A stretch of 33,931 nt of DNA from Bacteroidales bacterium UBA1184 (GCA_002310235.1 DBYO01000013.1:1-33931); one strand, 5' to 3'. Positions 1 through 8,085 are shown, counted from the stretch's first letter. A program made the numbers and translations. Notes: a model not told the origin generated them from the sequence alone.

Positions 1-600
1 GACGGCAAGGAACAGGTTATGACCATCAAGGCTAAGGAAGAAATTCCTCTGAAGTGGGGTGGTCGCCTCGAGTTCTACAACTGCGTTGTAGGTGGTGCTA
101 TCGATGCAAGCTTCATGCCCGCAATCAAGAAGGGTTTGATGCAGAAGATGGAAGAAGGTCCTTTGACTGGTTCTTACGCTCGCGACATCAGAGTATTCGT
201 TTACGACGGTAAGATGCACCCTGTTGATTCAAAGGAAATCGCATTCATCATCGCTGCTCGTAACGCATTCAGCCAGGCATTTAAGCTCGCTGGTCCAAAG
301 ATCATGGAACCTGTTTATGACCTCGAAGTTCTCGTTCCAGGCGACAGAATGGGTGATGTTATCAGCGACTTGAATGGTCGTCGTGCTATCGTTCAGGGTA
401 TGTCGAGCGAAAAGGGATTCCAGAAGATCACTGCTCGCGTTCCTCTGGCCGAAATGGCAACTTTCTCGACTTCACTTCGCGCAAATACCGGCGGTCGTGC
501 AATGTACAGCATGAGCTTTGCTGAATACCAGCAGGTTCCACCTGATGTACAGGATGCATTGCTTAAGGAATACGAAGCAAACAAGCAGGAAGAAGACTAA
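1..600 (+). CDS. Elongation factor G, C-terminal part (EF-G2-like paralogue), 5' truncated by window edge
   Basis: The frame is open from base 1 (DGKEQVMTIK...) and stops at 598-600, giving 199 residues of what should be a protein of about 700 residues. It covers the latter part of EF-G domain IV and all of domain V. Diagnostic stretches are VDSKEIAF, GPKIMEPVYDLEVLVP, MGDVISDLNGRRAI, VPLAEMATFSTSLR and the ending YSMSFAEYQQVP. EF-G is the translational GTPase that drives ribosomal translocation. The text differs from the main bacterial EF-G, which has MFGYATDLRS-like and YSMEFSHYEEVP-like segments. From memory it resembles the second Bacteroidetes EF-G (EF-G2), a paralogue reported to support GTP-hydrolysis-independent, energy-saving translation. 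The G domain is outside the window, so that assignment is inference. A strong terminator follows, so the gene ends its transcript. Confidence 0.93.
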   Translation, partial: DGKEQVMTIKAKEEIPLKWGGRLEFYNCVVGGAIDASFMPAIKKGLMQKMEEGPLTGSYARDIRVFVYDGKMHPVDSKEIAFIIAARNAFSQAFKLAGPKIMEPVYDLEVLVPGDRMGDVISDLNGRRAIVQGMSSEKGFQKITARVPLAEMATFSTSLRANTGGRAMYSMSFAEYQQVPPDVQDALLKEYEANKQEED

Positions 601-622
601 AAGAGAATTTTTCATACAACCC

Positions 623-650
623 AAGGGGAGGCTTTGCTTCCCCTTTTTTT
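623..650 (+). terminator. Rho-independent terminator after EF-G gene
   Basis: AAGGGGAGGC (623-632) pairs with GCTTCCCCTT (636-645) through a three-base TTT loop, with one G-T pair, and runs into a T tract to 650. It lies 22 bases after the EF-G stop codon. Confidence 0.9.
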
Positions 651-669
651 ATTCTTTGTGTCTGCAGAA

Positions 670-688
670 AAGTGAGATGTTTTCACTT
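670..688. promoter_or_regulatory. Short inverted repeat just upstream of the response-regulator promoter
   Basis: AAGTGA (670-675) and TCACTT (683-688) form a 6-bp dyad with a 7-base centre. It ends 9 bases before the -7 box at 697-704 and so overlaps the expected -33 region. It could be an operator, but a dyad this short can also arise by chance. Confidence 0.25.
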
Positions 689-696
689 AAAAAGAT

Positions 697-704
697 TATC
701 TTTG
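697..704 (+). promoter_or_regulatory. Bacteroidetes -7 promoter box, response regulator
   Basis: TATCTTTG matches the consensus TAnnTTTG exactly and ends 24 bases before the start codon at 729. The -33 element is not clear. Confidence 0.65.
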
Positions 705-728
705 CAAAAAATTGAAATTTAATCGAAA

Positions 729-1889
729 ATGGCTAAAATTCTTGTCATCGATGATGAGCGTAGCATCAGAAATACGCTGAAGGATATACTAGGACTTGAG
801 GGTCATAAGGTTGAGGTGGCCGAGGACGGCGAACAGGGCTTTACAATGGCATCGGGAACAAAATTCGATGCTGTGTTCTGCGATATTAAGATGCCTAAAA
901 TGGACGGCATGGAAGTACTCGACAAGTTGCGCGAGAATTCACCTGAAACGCCAATTGTAATGATTTCGGGACATGGCGATGTCGATACCGCTGTGGAGTC
1001 AATAAAGAAAGGTGCTTTCGACTACATTCAGAAGCCTTTGGATTTGAACCGCTTGCTGGTAACTCTCCGCAATGCCCTCGACAGGTCGAATTTGGTTGTT
1101 GAGACTAAAAACCTTAAGAAAAAGGTAAATTCAAAATACAAGATGATTGGCGAAACTCCTGGAATGCTTAAAGTCAAGGAACTTATCGACCGTGTTGCAC
1201 CAACCGATGCCAGAGTGCTTATAACTGGAAGCAACGGAACTGGCAAGGAGGCTGTCGCTCACTGGATTCACGAAAAAAGCAACCGTGCTTCGGCTCCGTT
1301 TGTCGAGGTTAACTGCGCTGCAATTCCTTCCGAACTTATCGAAAGTGAACTTTTCGGTCACATGAAAGGCTCCTTTACTGGTGCTGTAAAAGATAAGGCT
1401 GGCAAGTTCGAGCAGGCCGACGGCGGAACTTTGTTCCTCGACGAAATTGGCGACATGAGCCTTGCTGCTCAGGCTAAGGTGCTTAGGGCTTTGCAGGAAA
1501 ATCGTATTACACGCATTGGTAGTGACAAGGATGTTACTGTAAATGTTAGGGTTATAGCTGCAACAAACAAGAATCTGCGCGAAGAAATCGAGAAAAACAA
1601 TTTCCGCGAGGACTTGTACCATAGGTTGAGTGTAATCATCATACACATGCCTTCGCTCAACGAGCGCACCGAAGATATTCCTTTGTTGGTTGACGATTTT
1701 ATCAAAACCTGTTGTGAAGAACAGAATTTCCCGACAAAGAAGATTTCTCCAGAGGCATTGGAGGAACTAAAGAAGATAAATTGGCGTGGAAATGTGCGCG
1801 AACTTAAGAATGTCATCGAAAGACTTGTGATATTGTGCGGACCTGAAATAACCGCTGAGGATGTGAAAGTTTATGCAAATGTGTTTTAA
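729..1889 (+). CDS. NtrC-type response regulator: receiver plus sigma-54 AAA+ domain, no DNA-binding domain
   Basis: 386 residues. Residues 1-120 are a receiver domain with acidic pocket D8/D9, phosphoacceptor D52 (CDIKMP) and conserved K102 (QKP). Residues 138-375 are a sigma-54-interacting AAA+ domain with Walker A GSNGTGKE (167-174), the sigma-54 contact loop GSFTGA (214-219, usually GAFTGA) and Walker B GGTLFLDE (232-239). It ends soon after the conserved WRGNVREL segment. The C-terminal Fis-type helix-turn-helix of NtrC (usual length about 450-470) is absent, with a clean stop and no frameshift remnant. Similar short proteins occur in other Bacteroidetes. It should activate RNA polymerase-sigma-54 when phosphorylated, perhaps from solution or through a partner. 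No histidine kinase is nearby. An exact -7 box precedes it. Confidence 0.93.
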   Translation: MAKILVIDDERSIRNTLKDILGLEGHKVEVAEDGEQGFTMASGTKFDAVFCDIKMPKMDGMEVLDKLRENSPETPIVMISGHGDVDTAVESIKKGAFDYIQKPLDLNRLLVTLRNALDRSNLVVETKNLKKKVNSKYKMIGETPGMLKVKELIDRVAPTDARVLITGSNGTGKEAVAHWIHEKSNRASAPFVEVNCAAIPSELIESELFGHMKGSFTGAVKDKAGKFEQADGGTLFLDEIGDMSLAAQAKVLRALQENRITRIGSDKDVTVNVRVIAATNKNLREEIEKNNFREDLYHRLSVIIIHMPSLNERTEDIPLLVDDFIKTCCEEQNFPTKKISPEALEELKKINWRGNVRELKNVIERLVILCGPEITAEDVKVYANVF

Positions 1890-1890
1890 T

Positions 1891-1955
1891 TGGCTAACAG
1901 TCTAACAGTCTTGCAGTATTGCCAGTCTGCCTTTGGCCTGTTCGCCTGCGAGCCT
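1891..1955. repeat. Octamer-period intergenic array (AGTCTAAC type), copy A
   Basis: One base after the response-regulator stop, octamers run as TGGCTAAC, AGTCTAAC, AGTCTTGC, AGTATTGC. After a one-base slip and a diverged middle come TTTGGCCT, GTTCGCCT and GCGAGCCT, which are the inverse complement of the same unit (AGGCNNNC). The element is therefore direct on the left and inverted on the right. It has the same design as the array at 18436-18546 and ends 15 bases before the rpe start. Function unknown. Confidence 0.8.
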
Positions 1956-1970
1956 TAATATAATAGAACT

Positions 1971-2624
1971 ATGAAGAAGATAATCGTATCACCGTCGTTG
2001 CTTTCGGCTGATTTTAATAATCTCGGCAAGGACATTGAAATGATAAATAGGAGTGAGGCCGACTGGTTTCACCTCGATATTATGGATGGCGTGTTTGTCC
2101 CGAATATTTCGTTTGGATTGCCAGTTGTAAAAAGTGTGAAGAAGTTGGCTCAGAAGCCTTTGGATGTACATCTGATGATAGTGCAGCCTGAAAGGTATAT
2201 TACCGCGTTCAAGAACGCTGGCGCCGACATACTTACTGTTCACTATGAGGCTTGTACTCATTTGCATCGTACCATACAGGAAATAAAGGCTGCAGACATG
2301 AAGGCTGGCGTGTCGGTAAATCCGCATACATCGGTTAAGTTGCTCGAAGATATACTTCCCGAAATCGATTTGGTATTGATAATGTCGGTAAATCCGGGAT
2401 TTGGCGGACAGTCGTTCATAAAGAACAGCCTTAAGAAGATTACCGAAATTAGGAATCTCGCCAATGTCGTAAATCCAGAGGTTATAATCGAGGTTGACGG
2501 CGGCGTGGATACCAACAACCATCGCGAAATCGTGAAAGCTGGCGCAAATGCGCTTGTGGCTGGCAGTGCGGTGTTTGGCGCTGAGAATCCAACTGAGGCA
2601 ATTGCTAAGTTGAAGACCATTTAA
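1971..2624 (+). CDS. rpe: Ribulose-phosphate 3-epimerase
   Basis: 217 residues, full length for this TIM-barrel family. It interconverts D-ribulose 5-phosphate and D-xylulose 5-phosphate in the pentose phosphate pathway, in the cytoplasm. The N-terminal SPSLLSADF, the metal and active-site segments HLDIMDGVFVPN and DVHLMI, the loop SVNPGFGGQSF and the phosphate-binding EVDGGV...AGSAVFG segments are all present, so both catalytic aspartates are in place. The acyltransferase start follows 4 bases after the stop, which suggests one transcript. The octamer array lies just upstream, where a promoter or readthrough from the response-regulator gene would be expected. Confidence 0.97.
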   Translation: MKKIIVSPSLLSADFNNLGKDIEMINRSEADWFHLDIMDGVFVPNISFGLPVVKSVKKLAQKPLDVHLMIVQPERYITAFKNAGADILTVHYEACTHLHRTIQEIKAADMKAGVSVNPHTSVKLLEDILPEIDLVLIMSVNPGFGGQSFIKNSLKKITEIRNLANVVNPEVIIEVDGGVDTNNHREIVKAGANALVAGSAVFGAENPTEAIAKLKTI

Positions 2625-2628
2625 TGGC

Positions 2629-3507
2629 ATGAAGTTTCTCGAGTATATATCGTTTCGCTTTCTTGTTTTCTGTTCTAGGATAACACCATTCTTCTTGGTT
2701 TATTTCTGGGCGGATGTATTCTATTTCATAATATATTATGTAGCAGGGTATCGAAAGAAAGTGGTAATTGATAACTTGAGAAAATCTTTCCCCGAAAAGA
2801 CGGAAAAGGAGATAAAAACACTTACCAAGAAATTTTACCATCATCTTTCCGATGTGACATTGGAGGCGATAAAAGCCATGACAATCTCGAGCAAGCAGAT
2901 ACAGAAACGCTATGTGGTCGAGAATGTAGAAATTCCAAACGAATATTTCGATCGTGGACAGTCGGTTTTGTTGCTTACTAGCCACTACGGAAACTGGGAA
3001 TATGGTATGCTTGCTACCGATATGGCTATCAAGCATCAGACAGTGGCATTGTATTTGCCGCTTACAAACAAGTACTCTGAGAAGTATGGTGTTACAAGGC
3101 GCGGCAGATTCGGAATGAAAATGGTGGCAGTACAGCAGACCAAGTCGGTTTTTGATGGTAGTATCGGCAATGGTCCCTTTGGAGTGATTATGGCTGCCGA
3201 CCAGAGCCCGTCTAATGTCGAGCGTGCAATATGGCTCGATTTTCTTAACCACGATACAGCCTGCATACATGGTCCTGAGGCTTATGCGCGAAAAATGAAT
3301 ATGCCTGCGCTTTATATGAAGATTTCGAAGCCTCGCCGTGGACATTACAAATTGACGTTTGAAAAACTGATAGATAATCCTCAGCAATACGAGCAAGGCG
3401 AAATAACAAGATTGTATTTTTCGCGTCTTGAGAAGGATATTGTCGAATGTCCCGAATTCTGGCTTTGGTCGCATCGAAGATGGAAACATTCTAGAAACAA
3501 CGATTAG
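2629..3507 (+). CDS. Lipid A-type acyltransferase (LpxL/HtrB family)
   Basis: 292 residues, typical for lysophospholipid and lipid A late acyltransferases. A hydrophobic N-terminal anchor (about residues 8-40) is followed by the catalytic HX4E motif in SHYGNWE (H119, E124). Conserved acceptor-site segments GVIMAADQSP and WLDF and a C-terminal EFWLWSHRRWK complete the family pattern. It probably adds a secondary acyl chain to lipid A at the inner membrane. An ornithine-lipid or other acceptor cannot be excluded from sequence alone. It starts 4 bases after rpe and ends 10 bases before the hydrolase gene, so the three look co-transcribed. Confidence 0.88.
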   Translation: MKFLEYISFRFLVFCSRITPFFLVYFWADVFYFIIYYVAGYRKKVVIDNLRKSFPEKTEKEIKTLTKKFYHHLSDVTLEAIKAMTISSKQIQKRYVVENVEIPNEYFDRGQSVLLLTSHYGNWEYGMLATDMAIKHQTVALYLPLTNKYSEKYGVTRRGRFGMKMVAVQQTKSVFDGSIGNGPFGVIMAADQSPSNVERAIWLDFLNHDTACIHGPEAYARKMNMPALYMKISKPRRGHYKLTFEKLIDNPQQYEQGEITRLYFSRLEKDIVECPEFWLWSHRRWKHSRNND

Positions 3508-3517
3508 AAATTTTTAT

Positions 3518-4153
3518 ATGGTTGAGCTTAAAATATTTGTCTTTAACGATTTTGGCGTAAATGCCTATATAGTATATGATGAAACTCACGAAGCTGTTAT
3601 TATAGACGGCGCTGTTAATTCTGATGGCGAAATGTCGTTGCTCAGGCAGTTTGTCGCTAGCAAGGGGTTGCATGTGAAGTATATTGTTAACACTCACGGG
3701 CATCTTGACCATATATGTGGCAACGACAGGCTCAAGACTGAGTATAAGGTTCCAGTGCTAGCAAATTTCAAGGATAACGACCTAATTGCGAATGTAGGTA
3801 GGGAAGCTGCGATGTTCGGTTTCCGTATGAATCCACAGTCGTTACCCGACCAGAATATTGCCGATGGCGACATTATCAAGTTTGGCAATTCATCATTGAA
3901 GGTTCTGGAAGTGCCTGGACATTCGCAGGGAAGTGTAGCCTTGTATTGCGAAGCCGGGAATTTTGTCGTTTGTGGCGATGCCTTGTTCTGCGGTGGGATA
4001 GGGCGCACCGATTTGCCTGGCGGAAGCTATGCTCAGTTGATTGAAAGTATTTCTAAGAAGCTGTTTGTATTGCCTGCCGATTGTAAGGCTTTGCCTGGAC
4101 ATGGGGGCAGTACTACGATTGGTTACGAGTTGGAGAATAATCCGTTTTTCTAA
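3518..4153 (+). CDS. Metallo-beta-lactamase-fold hydrolase (glyoxalase II-like)
   Basis: 211 residues. The zinc motif THGHLDH is at residues 59-65, followed by PGHSQGS, GDALFCGGIGRTDLPGG and a final LPGHGGST that supplies the remaining metal ligands. The pattern matches small GloB-like thioester hydrolases of about 210 residues, but the substrate cannot be read from the sequence. The frame is open back to 3428, inside the acyltransferase gene. I chose the ATG at 3518 because it clears the upstream stop (3507) and begins directly with the first beta strand (MVELKIFVFNDFGVNAYIV). Last gene of the rpe cluster, ended by a bidirectional terminator. Confidence 0.9.
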   Translation: MVELKIFVFNDFGVNAYIVYDETHEAVIIDGAVNSDGEMSLLRQFVASKGLHVKYIVNTHGHLDHICGNDRLKTEYKVPVLANFKDNDLIANVGREAAMFGFRMNPQSLPDQNIADGDIIKFGNSSLKVLEVPGHSQGSVALYCEAGNFVVCGDALFCGGIGRTDLPGGSYAQLIESISKKLFVLPADCKALPGHGGSTTIGYELENNPFF

Positions 4154-4170
4154 AAAATAATAATTGATGA

Positions 4171-4204
4171 AATAAAAAAAGGAGGCTCAAGCCTCCTTTT
4201 TCTT
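4171..4204. terminator. Bidirectional terminator between convergent genes
   Basis: GGAGGCT (4181-4187) pairs with AGCCTCC (4190-4196), with an A tract before and a T tract after. It serves the hydrolase gene (+) and the caspase operon (-), whose stop codon lies against it. Confidence 0.93.
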
Positions 4205-7200
4205 ATTTAACGCTAAAGTCGTTCTGCAAGTTCTCTTGTCGTGAGGTCGGCTGCTGCTTTCCTTCACTCATCTTGTTTACGCCATCGAAGATGAAACTAC
4301 GAAGTTCTGAAACCGATACCGACTTGTCCTTGTTCTTGTCTGCCTTGTTCTTCTTGAACGCATCCATGAGGCAGTAGGTGAAGATACCGTTTTCGATAGA
4401 TTCGTTTTCCAATGCGTAACCACCGCCCGATGCAGCTGAGATAACAATGGTTCCTGTTCCCTTCTTAAGGTCGCTGAAGAGCAGACGCATAAGTTCGAAC
4501 GAGTTACCAAGGCTGTTCTTTGTCTTTTTACGCTTGTTTACAGTTACGGCACCACGGGTTTCGTCGCCTTCGGCCTTGTCAGCAATTTCAACACCGTCTT
4601 CCTTGTCAACTTCACCAGAGTGGCAGGCATCCATCAATAGGAGTTTGTTACGTGCTGGGATGCCGTCGAGTACGCTTTCAATCTCTTCGTACTTAAGTCC
4701 GTTTACCGACGGGTCGAAGAAGTCGATGTTCTGAGTAGCGAAGTACCAGTTGAGGTCATCGTCAAGCAAACCGTGACCTGCGATATGTACATATACATAG
4801 TCGTCAACATTGGTCTTCAAAAGCTTTTCCTTGAGAGCAAGGAAGTTGTTCTTTGTACAGTTGCTGTTGTATAGTGAGTCAACAACAACATGGTCGAACT
4901 TCTCTGCATGTTCGGTGAACAATTTTACAAAACCGCGGCCATCGTTGATGGTGTAGCGCAGGTTGTATTCCGATTGTTCGTATTCGGCAACTGCGAGCGA
5001 GATAAGGTAAAGTGTCGGCTTTTTCTTCTTGTCGGGATTATCGTAGTAAACTTCAATCTCTTCCTTAAGCGATTCCATACCTTTTTCGTTGGTGCACGAA
5101 AGTTGTATTACATTTCTGTCTGACGACAGCGGAATTTCAATGTTAACAATGGTTTCACGCGAGTATCTATCGCTCAAATCCATACCGTTTGTGCCATAAA
5201 CCGGAACGTCGTTTACATATACGTTGAGTCGGTTGAGGTTGTAGTTGGCATCCTTCAACGACAGTTTCATAAATGTCTTCGACTGACGGGTGGTAAGCTG
5301 TATCTCGTTGAGGTTCATTATCTTTATTTCTGGAAGCTCGAGTTCGCCGTTCAACATGCTTTCGGTAAATCCGAGTTTCTGGATACGCTTCTTGTATGCC
5401 GACTTGTACATGGCGATGATTTCGTTGTCGAAAATGTCGAGCGATTTCAAAACAAGGTCGGGGCGGTTGTATCTAAGGTCGAACTGTTCTGCTGGATAAA
5501 TCTTGCCTTCGTGGTAGTATCCGAGACCTGTGATAGCATCGCCTGTAGCCATGTAGTAGTGTTCGGGAGTTACGTAGATAAGCTTACCGCCATCAACAAC
5601 ATAGATGCTCAAAAGTTTCTTACCCGACTGAATGTCGTAGATGTTGAGCGATGCATCTTTTGCCGAAGCAATGAGGAACTGCTGGCCTTTCATCAGGATG
5701 AAATCGTTGATAAACCCATATTGTCCCTTATAAGTTACGTTCTTGCCGTCTTTACCAAGACGTTCGATTTCATATCCCTTGCATTTGTAAACGTCGCCAG
5801 TTGATGGGTCTATCTTGATGATGTAGTAGTCGTCCATTGTCGGCTCCAGTTTCTGGCGGACAAGCAATGTGTTGTCGAGTTTTGCGTTTTCGGTAAGCAT
5901 GTCCATTTCACATTCTGTACCTACGCCGAACCCAGCGATTGTCGGCTTGTACCTATATATCTTTCTGTCTTCTTCGCCAATGCCATACAGATTGTTTGTA
6001 GTATCGAAGCACATCTGCTTGAATATGTGCATGTTGTTTGCCACTGCCATACCCTGGGCAACACCTTTCTTAGGTGTGCGTTCGTTTTTTGCTCCAAGTA
6101 TGTTGAGCGATGAGATATTGGCAAATTTAAGAACAGGGTCGCTAAGTCCCCATTTGCCAGCCGAGTAGGCAATGTATTTGCCGTCGGGGCTAACTGCTAC
6201 CGAGTAAACGTTTTCGTCGTAGATGCTATTTTTTGCATCGTTACCCTTCAATGCTTGTTCCTGAATAGCCTTGATGTCGAACACTTGTTTTACCTTGCCC
6301 GAGCTGCTTTGTGCTTTGAATTTCTGAAGTACGCACTTGTTTTCGAAATCGACTACAGTTGCCGAGTTGTCGCTACCAGCGGTAACAGCAACATTGTTGT
6401 TGGGCGACATCTGTATGTCGTTTACTTGTCCATCGTGAGTGTCAACAGCATCGCAGATGAGTTTGTCTATTGTGAAGGTGATTCTGTAAGAATATCCCAA
6501 TTCATCGCCAAAAGCAAACGACTGGTTGTCTTTGCTTGATGCAAGTGCCGAAATGTTGAAGCTTCTTGGAATGAAGCGCTTTTCCATCTTGTAGGTTGGA
6601 AGTCGCCAGATACTAACCGAACGGTCGGCAGATGCAACAGCTACCATGTTGCCTTCTTTAGAGAACGAAATGTCGTTGATTGGCAAGCTGTGTACGCTCT
6701 CGTAGTCCTGAAGCGCTAGGTTTGCATTGCAGAAATATAGGCCGCCGTTTTCGTCACCGGCAATTATGTATTTGTTGTCTTCTGATTCGGCAACGTATGT
6801 GAATTTTGTATATGCGCTACGGTTGAACAATGTGGTAGCACCACCAATTTTCTTTAATGCAGAATTTCTAACCTTGAAGTTCGGCGACATTTTCTTGGGT
6901 GGAACTCCGTGAGGTGCGTCTGTAGTTTGCAAGGTCTGAGGGTCGAAGCATATAGCATAGTCGGTGTTGCTTGCGTAAAGTTTGCCGTCTTCGAAAAATT
7001 TTATTCCTGTGACAAGCTTAGTGCCAGGGAATTTTGTCCTATAGAATACCTTACCTGCGATTATGTCGTATATGATAATTTCGTTATTGTCATCGGCGCT
7101 TGCTATGTAGCGTCCGGTGTTGTCCCATTCAACAAACATGATGCTGCCCGAGTGACCAGACTGTATTACAGGAACCACTTCCTGTGCGTTCAGGTTGGTC

Positions 7201-7247
7201 GATATGCAGAAAATAGCAATTATTGATATTAATAACAAATTCCTCAT
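4203..7247 (-). CDS. Exported WD40-caspase (peptidase C14-like) protein
   Basis: 1014 residues. A signal peptide (residues 1-21, cleavage near NLNA|QE) is followed by WD40-like repeats: GHSGSIMFVEWDNTGRYIAS at 31-50, NDISFSKEGN...VSIW at 191-214, HDGQVNDIQMSPNNN at 271-285 and at least two weaker ones. Next comes a linker with EQFDLRYNRPDLVL, and a C-terminal caspase-fold domain at about 743-1010. The catalytic pair is present: H825 in HIAGHG and C875 in LLMDACHSGE, 50 residues apart as in caspases. The family is seen in Bacteroidetes and is thought to cleave after basic residues, but substrates are unknown. The signal peptide puts it in the envelope, not the cytoplasm. No type IX secretion tail is visible. 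It follows the outer-membrane gene by 5 bases and is its operon partner. Confidence 0.9.
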   Translation of the reverse strand: MRNLLLISIIAIFCISTNLNAQEVVPVIQSGHSGSIMFVEWDNTGRYIASADDNNEIIIYDIIAGKVFYRTKFPGTKLVTGIKFFEDGKLYASNTDYAICFDPQTLQTTDAPHGVPPKKMSPNFKVRNSALKKIGGATTLFNRSAYTKFTYVAESEDNKYIIAGDENGGLYFCNANLALQDYESVHSLPINDISFSKEGNMVAVASADRSVSIWRLPTYKMEKRFIPRSFNISALASSKDNQSFAFGDELGYSYRITFTIDKLICDAVDTHDGQVNDIQMSPNNNVAVTAGSDNSATVVDFENKCVLQKFKAQSSSGKVKQVFDIKAIQEQALKGNDAKNSIYDENVYSVAVSPDGKYIAYSAGKWGLSDPVLKFANISSLNILGAKNERTPKKGVAQGMAVANNMHIFKQMCFDTTNNLYGIGEEDRKIYRYKPTIAGFGVGTECEMDMLTENAKLDNTLLVRQKLEPTMDDYYIIKIDPSTGDVYKCKGYEIERLGKDGKNVTYKGQYGFINDFILMKGQQFLIASAKDASLNIYDIQSGKKLLSIYVVDGGKLIYVTPEHYYMATGDAITGLGYYHEGKIYPAEQFDLRYNRPDLVLKSLDIFDNEIIAMYKSAYKKRIQKLGFTESMLNGELELPEIKIMNLNEIQLTTRQSKTFMKLSLKDANYNLNRLNVYVNDVPVYGTNGMDLSDRYSRETIVNIEIPLSSDRNVIQLSCTNEKGMESLKEEIEVYYDNPDKKKKPTLYLISLAVAEYEQSEYNLRYTINDGRGFVKLFTEHAEKFDHVVVDSLYNSNCTKNNFLALKEKLLKTNVDDYVYVHIAGHGLLDDDLNWYFATQNIDFFDPSVNGLKYEEIESVLDGIPARNKLLLMDACHSGEVDKEDGVEIADKAEGDETRGAVTVNKRKKTKNSLGNSFELMRLLFSDLKKGTGTIVISAASGGGYALENESIENGIFTYCLMDAFKKNKADKNKDKSVSVSELRSFIFDGVNKMSEGKQQPTSRQENLQNDFSVK

Positions 7248-7252
7248 AGCTA

Positions 7253-8032
7253 TTACTTTTTATATTGTTGTAAAATTTTTGCTTCAGTAATCTTGTTGGT
7301 TCTGATAAGATAGGTGACACCTGCTCCCAATTCAAGTTTAACAGACTTGGTGCTTATGACGCTTTGTACGTCGGGAACAATTGCGAACAATGATATCATG
7401 AACGAGTTCTGGATGTAGAAGTCGAAACCAAGTCTTGGGTCGATATGGAAATTAATGTCGCGAAGACGCATTGCCGAAGTGTTGTCCATAAAGTTTATGT
7501 ACTCATCGTCGGCAGCTGTGCCGTTCTTGTTGTATCCTACAAGAGTAAGGTTCTCCTTGTCGCAAATTTCCAAAGTTTTGTAAACGATATACTTGAAGTT
7601 TGCACCTACACTGAACGACATATGAATGGGACCAAGGTAGAAGTGCGGTCTGTACAATACCTGTACAAGAGGAGTGTACGAGATTAATTTAAGTCCCAGA
7701 CCTTCCTTTATAGAGCCGTCGCTTCCTATAATGTTGTCGCCTTCCTTAGGTTCGAGGCTCAACATGCACGATCTATATTCAAGACCTGGAGCGATTGTGA
7801 TTCTGTTTCGTTTTACACCGAAGTCGAACGGGAAATAGGCTGTGCCGCCGAAAACATCTGATTCTCCCGTCATATGGCAGTCGTGTTCAATTCCACGGTA
7901 CTTGAAATTCATATTGTCGGGAGAAGTATAAGATCTGCCTAGAAATACTTCTACACCGAATCCATTCACCACTTTTTGTGAAAATACTGTTATTGGTAAC
8001 AGTATGATTAAGATTCCGATAAACTTTCTCAT
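7253..8032 (-). CDS. Small predicted outer-membrane beta-barrel protein, partner of the caspase
   Basis: 259 residues, not recognised as a named family. A signal peptide (MRKFIGILIILLPITVFSQ) precedes a mature part of alternating hydrophobic and polar strands rich in Gly, Tyr and Phe (PFDFGVKRNRITIAPGLEYR, MSFSVGANFKYIVYK, KLELGAGVTYLIRT). That pattern suggests an 8- to 10-stranded outer-membrane barrel. The frame is open to an ATG at 8044, but the ATG at 8032 gives a proper signal peptide and a leader of normal length after the -7 box. It is the first gene of a two-gene operon with the WD40-caspase, so it may anchor it, present substrate or be its target. That is inference from position only. 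Confidence 0.75.
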   Translation of the reverse strand: MRKFIGILIILLPITVFSQKVVNGFGVEVFLGRSYTSPDNMNFKYRGIEHDCHMTGESDVFGGTAYFPFDFGVKRNRITIAPGLEYRSCMLSLEPKEGDNIIGSDGSIKEGLGLKLISYTPLVQVLYRPHFYLGPIHMSFSVGANFKYIVYKTLEICDKENLTLVGYNKNGTAADDEYINFMDNTSAMRLRDINFHIDPRLGFDFYIQNSFMISLFAIVPDVQSVISTKSVKLELGAGVTYLIRTNKITEAKILQQYKK

Positions 8033-8058
8033 AAATATCAGCATTCTGAAATTTTACG

Positions 8059-8066
8059 CAAAGTTA
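8059..8066 (-). promoter_or_regulatory. -7 promoter box of the caspase operon
   Basis: On the minus strand TAACTTTG is an exact TAnnTTTG match, 26 bases before the ATG at 8032. It separates the operon from dnaE, although no terminator is visible after dnaE. Confidence 0.65.
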
Positions 8067-8085
8067 AAATAATTTTTTTTGTATT

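Noticed and set aside
1989..2630. Open frame of 213 codons antisense to rpe
   Set aside because: rpe is unambiguous on the plus strand, and the antisense product has no family features or promoter.
2605..3489. Open frame of 294 codons on the minus strand opposite the acyltransferase gene
   Set aside because: The product has no recognisable domain and an odd composition, while the plus strand encodes a clear acyltransferase with its catalytic motif.
3428..3517. 30-codon N-terminal extension of the metallo-hydrolase
   Set aside because: It lies almost entirely within the acyltransferase gene and has no family similarity. The ATG at 3518 begins the first strand of the fold.
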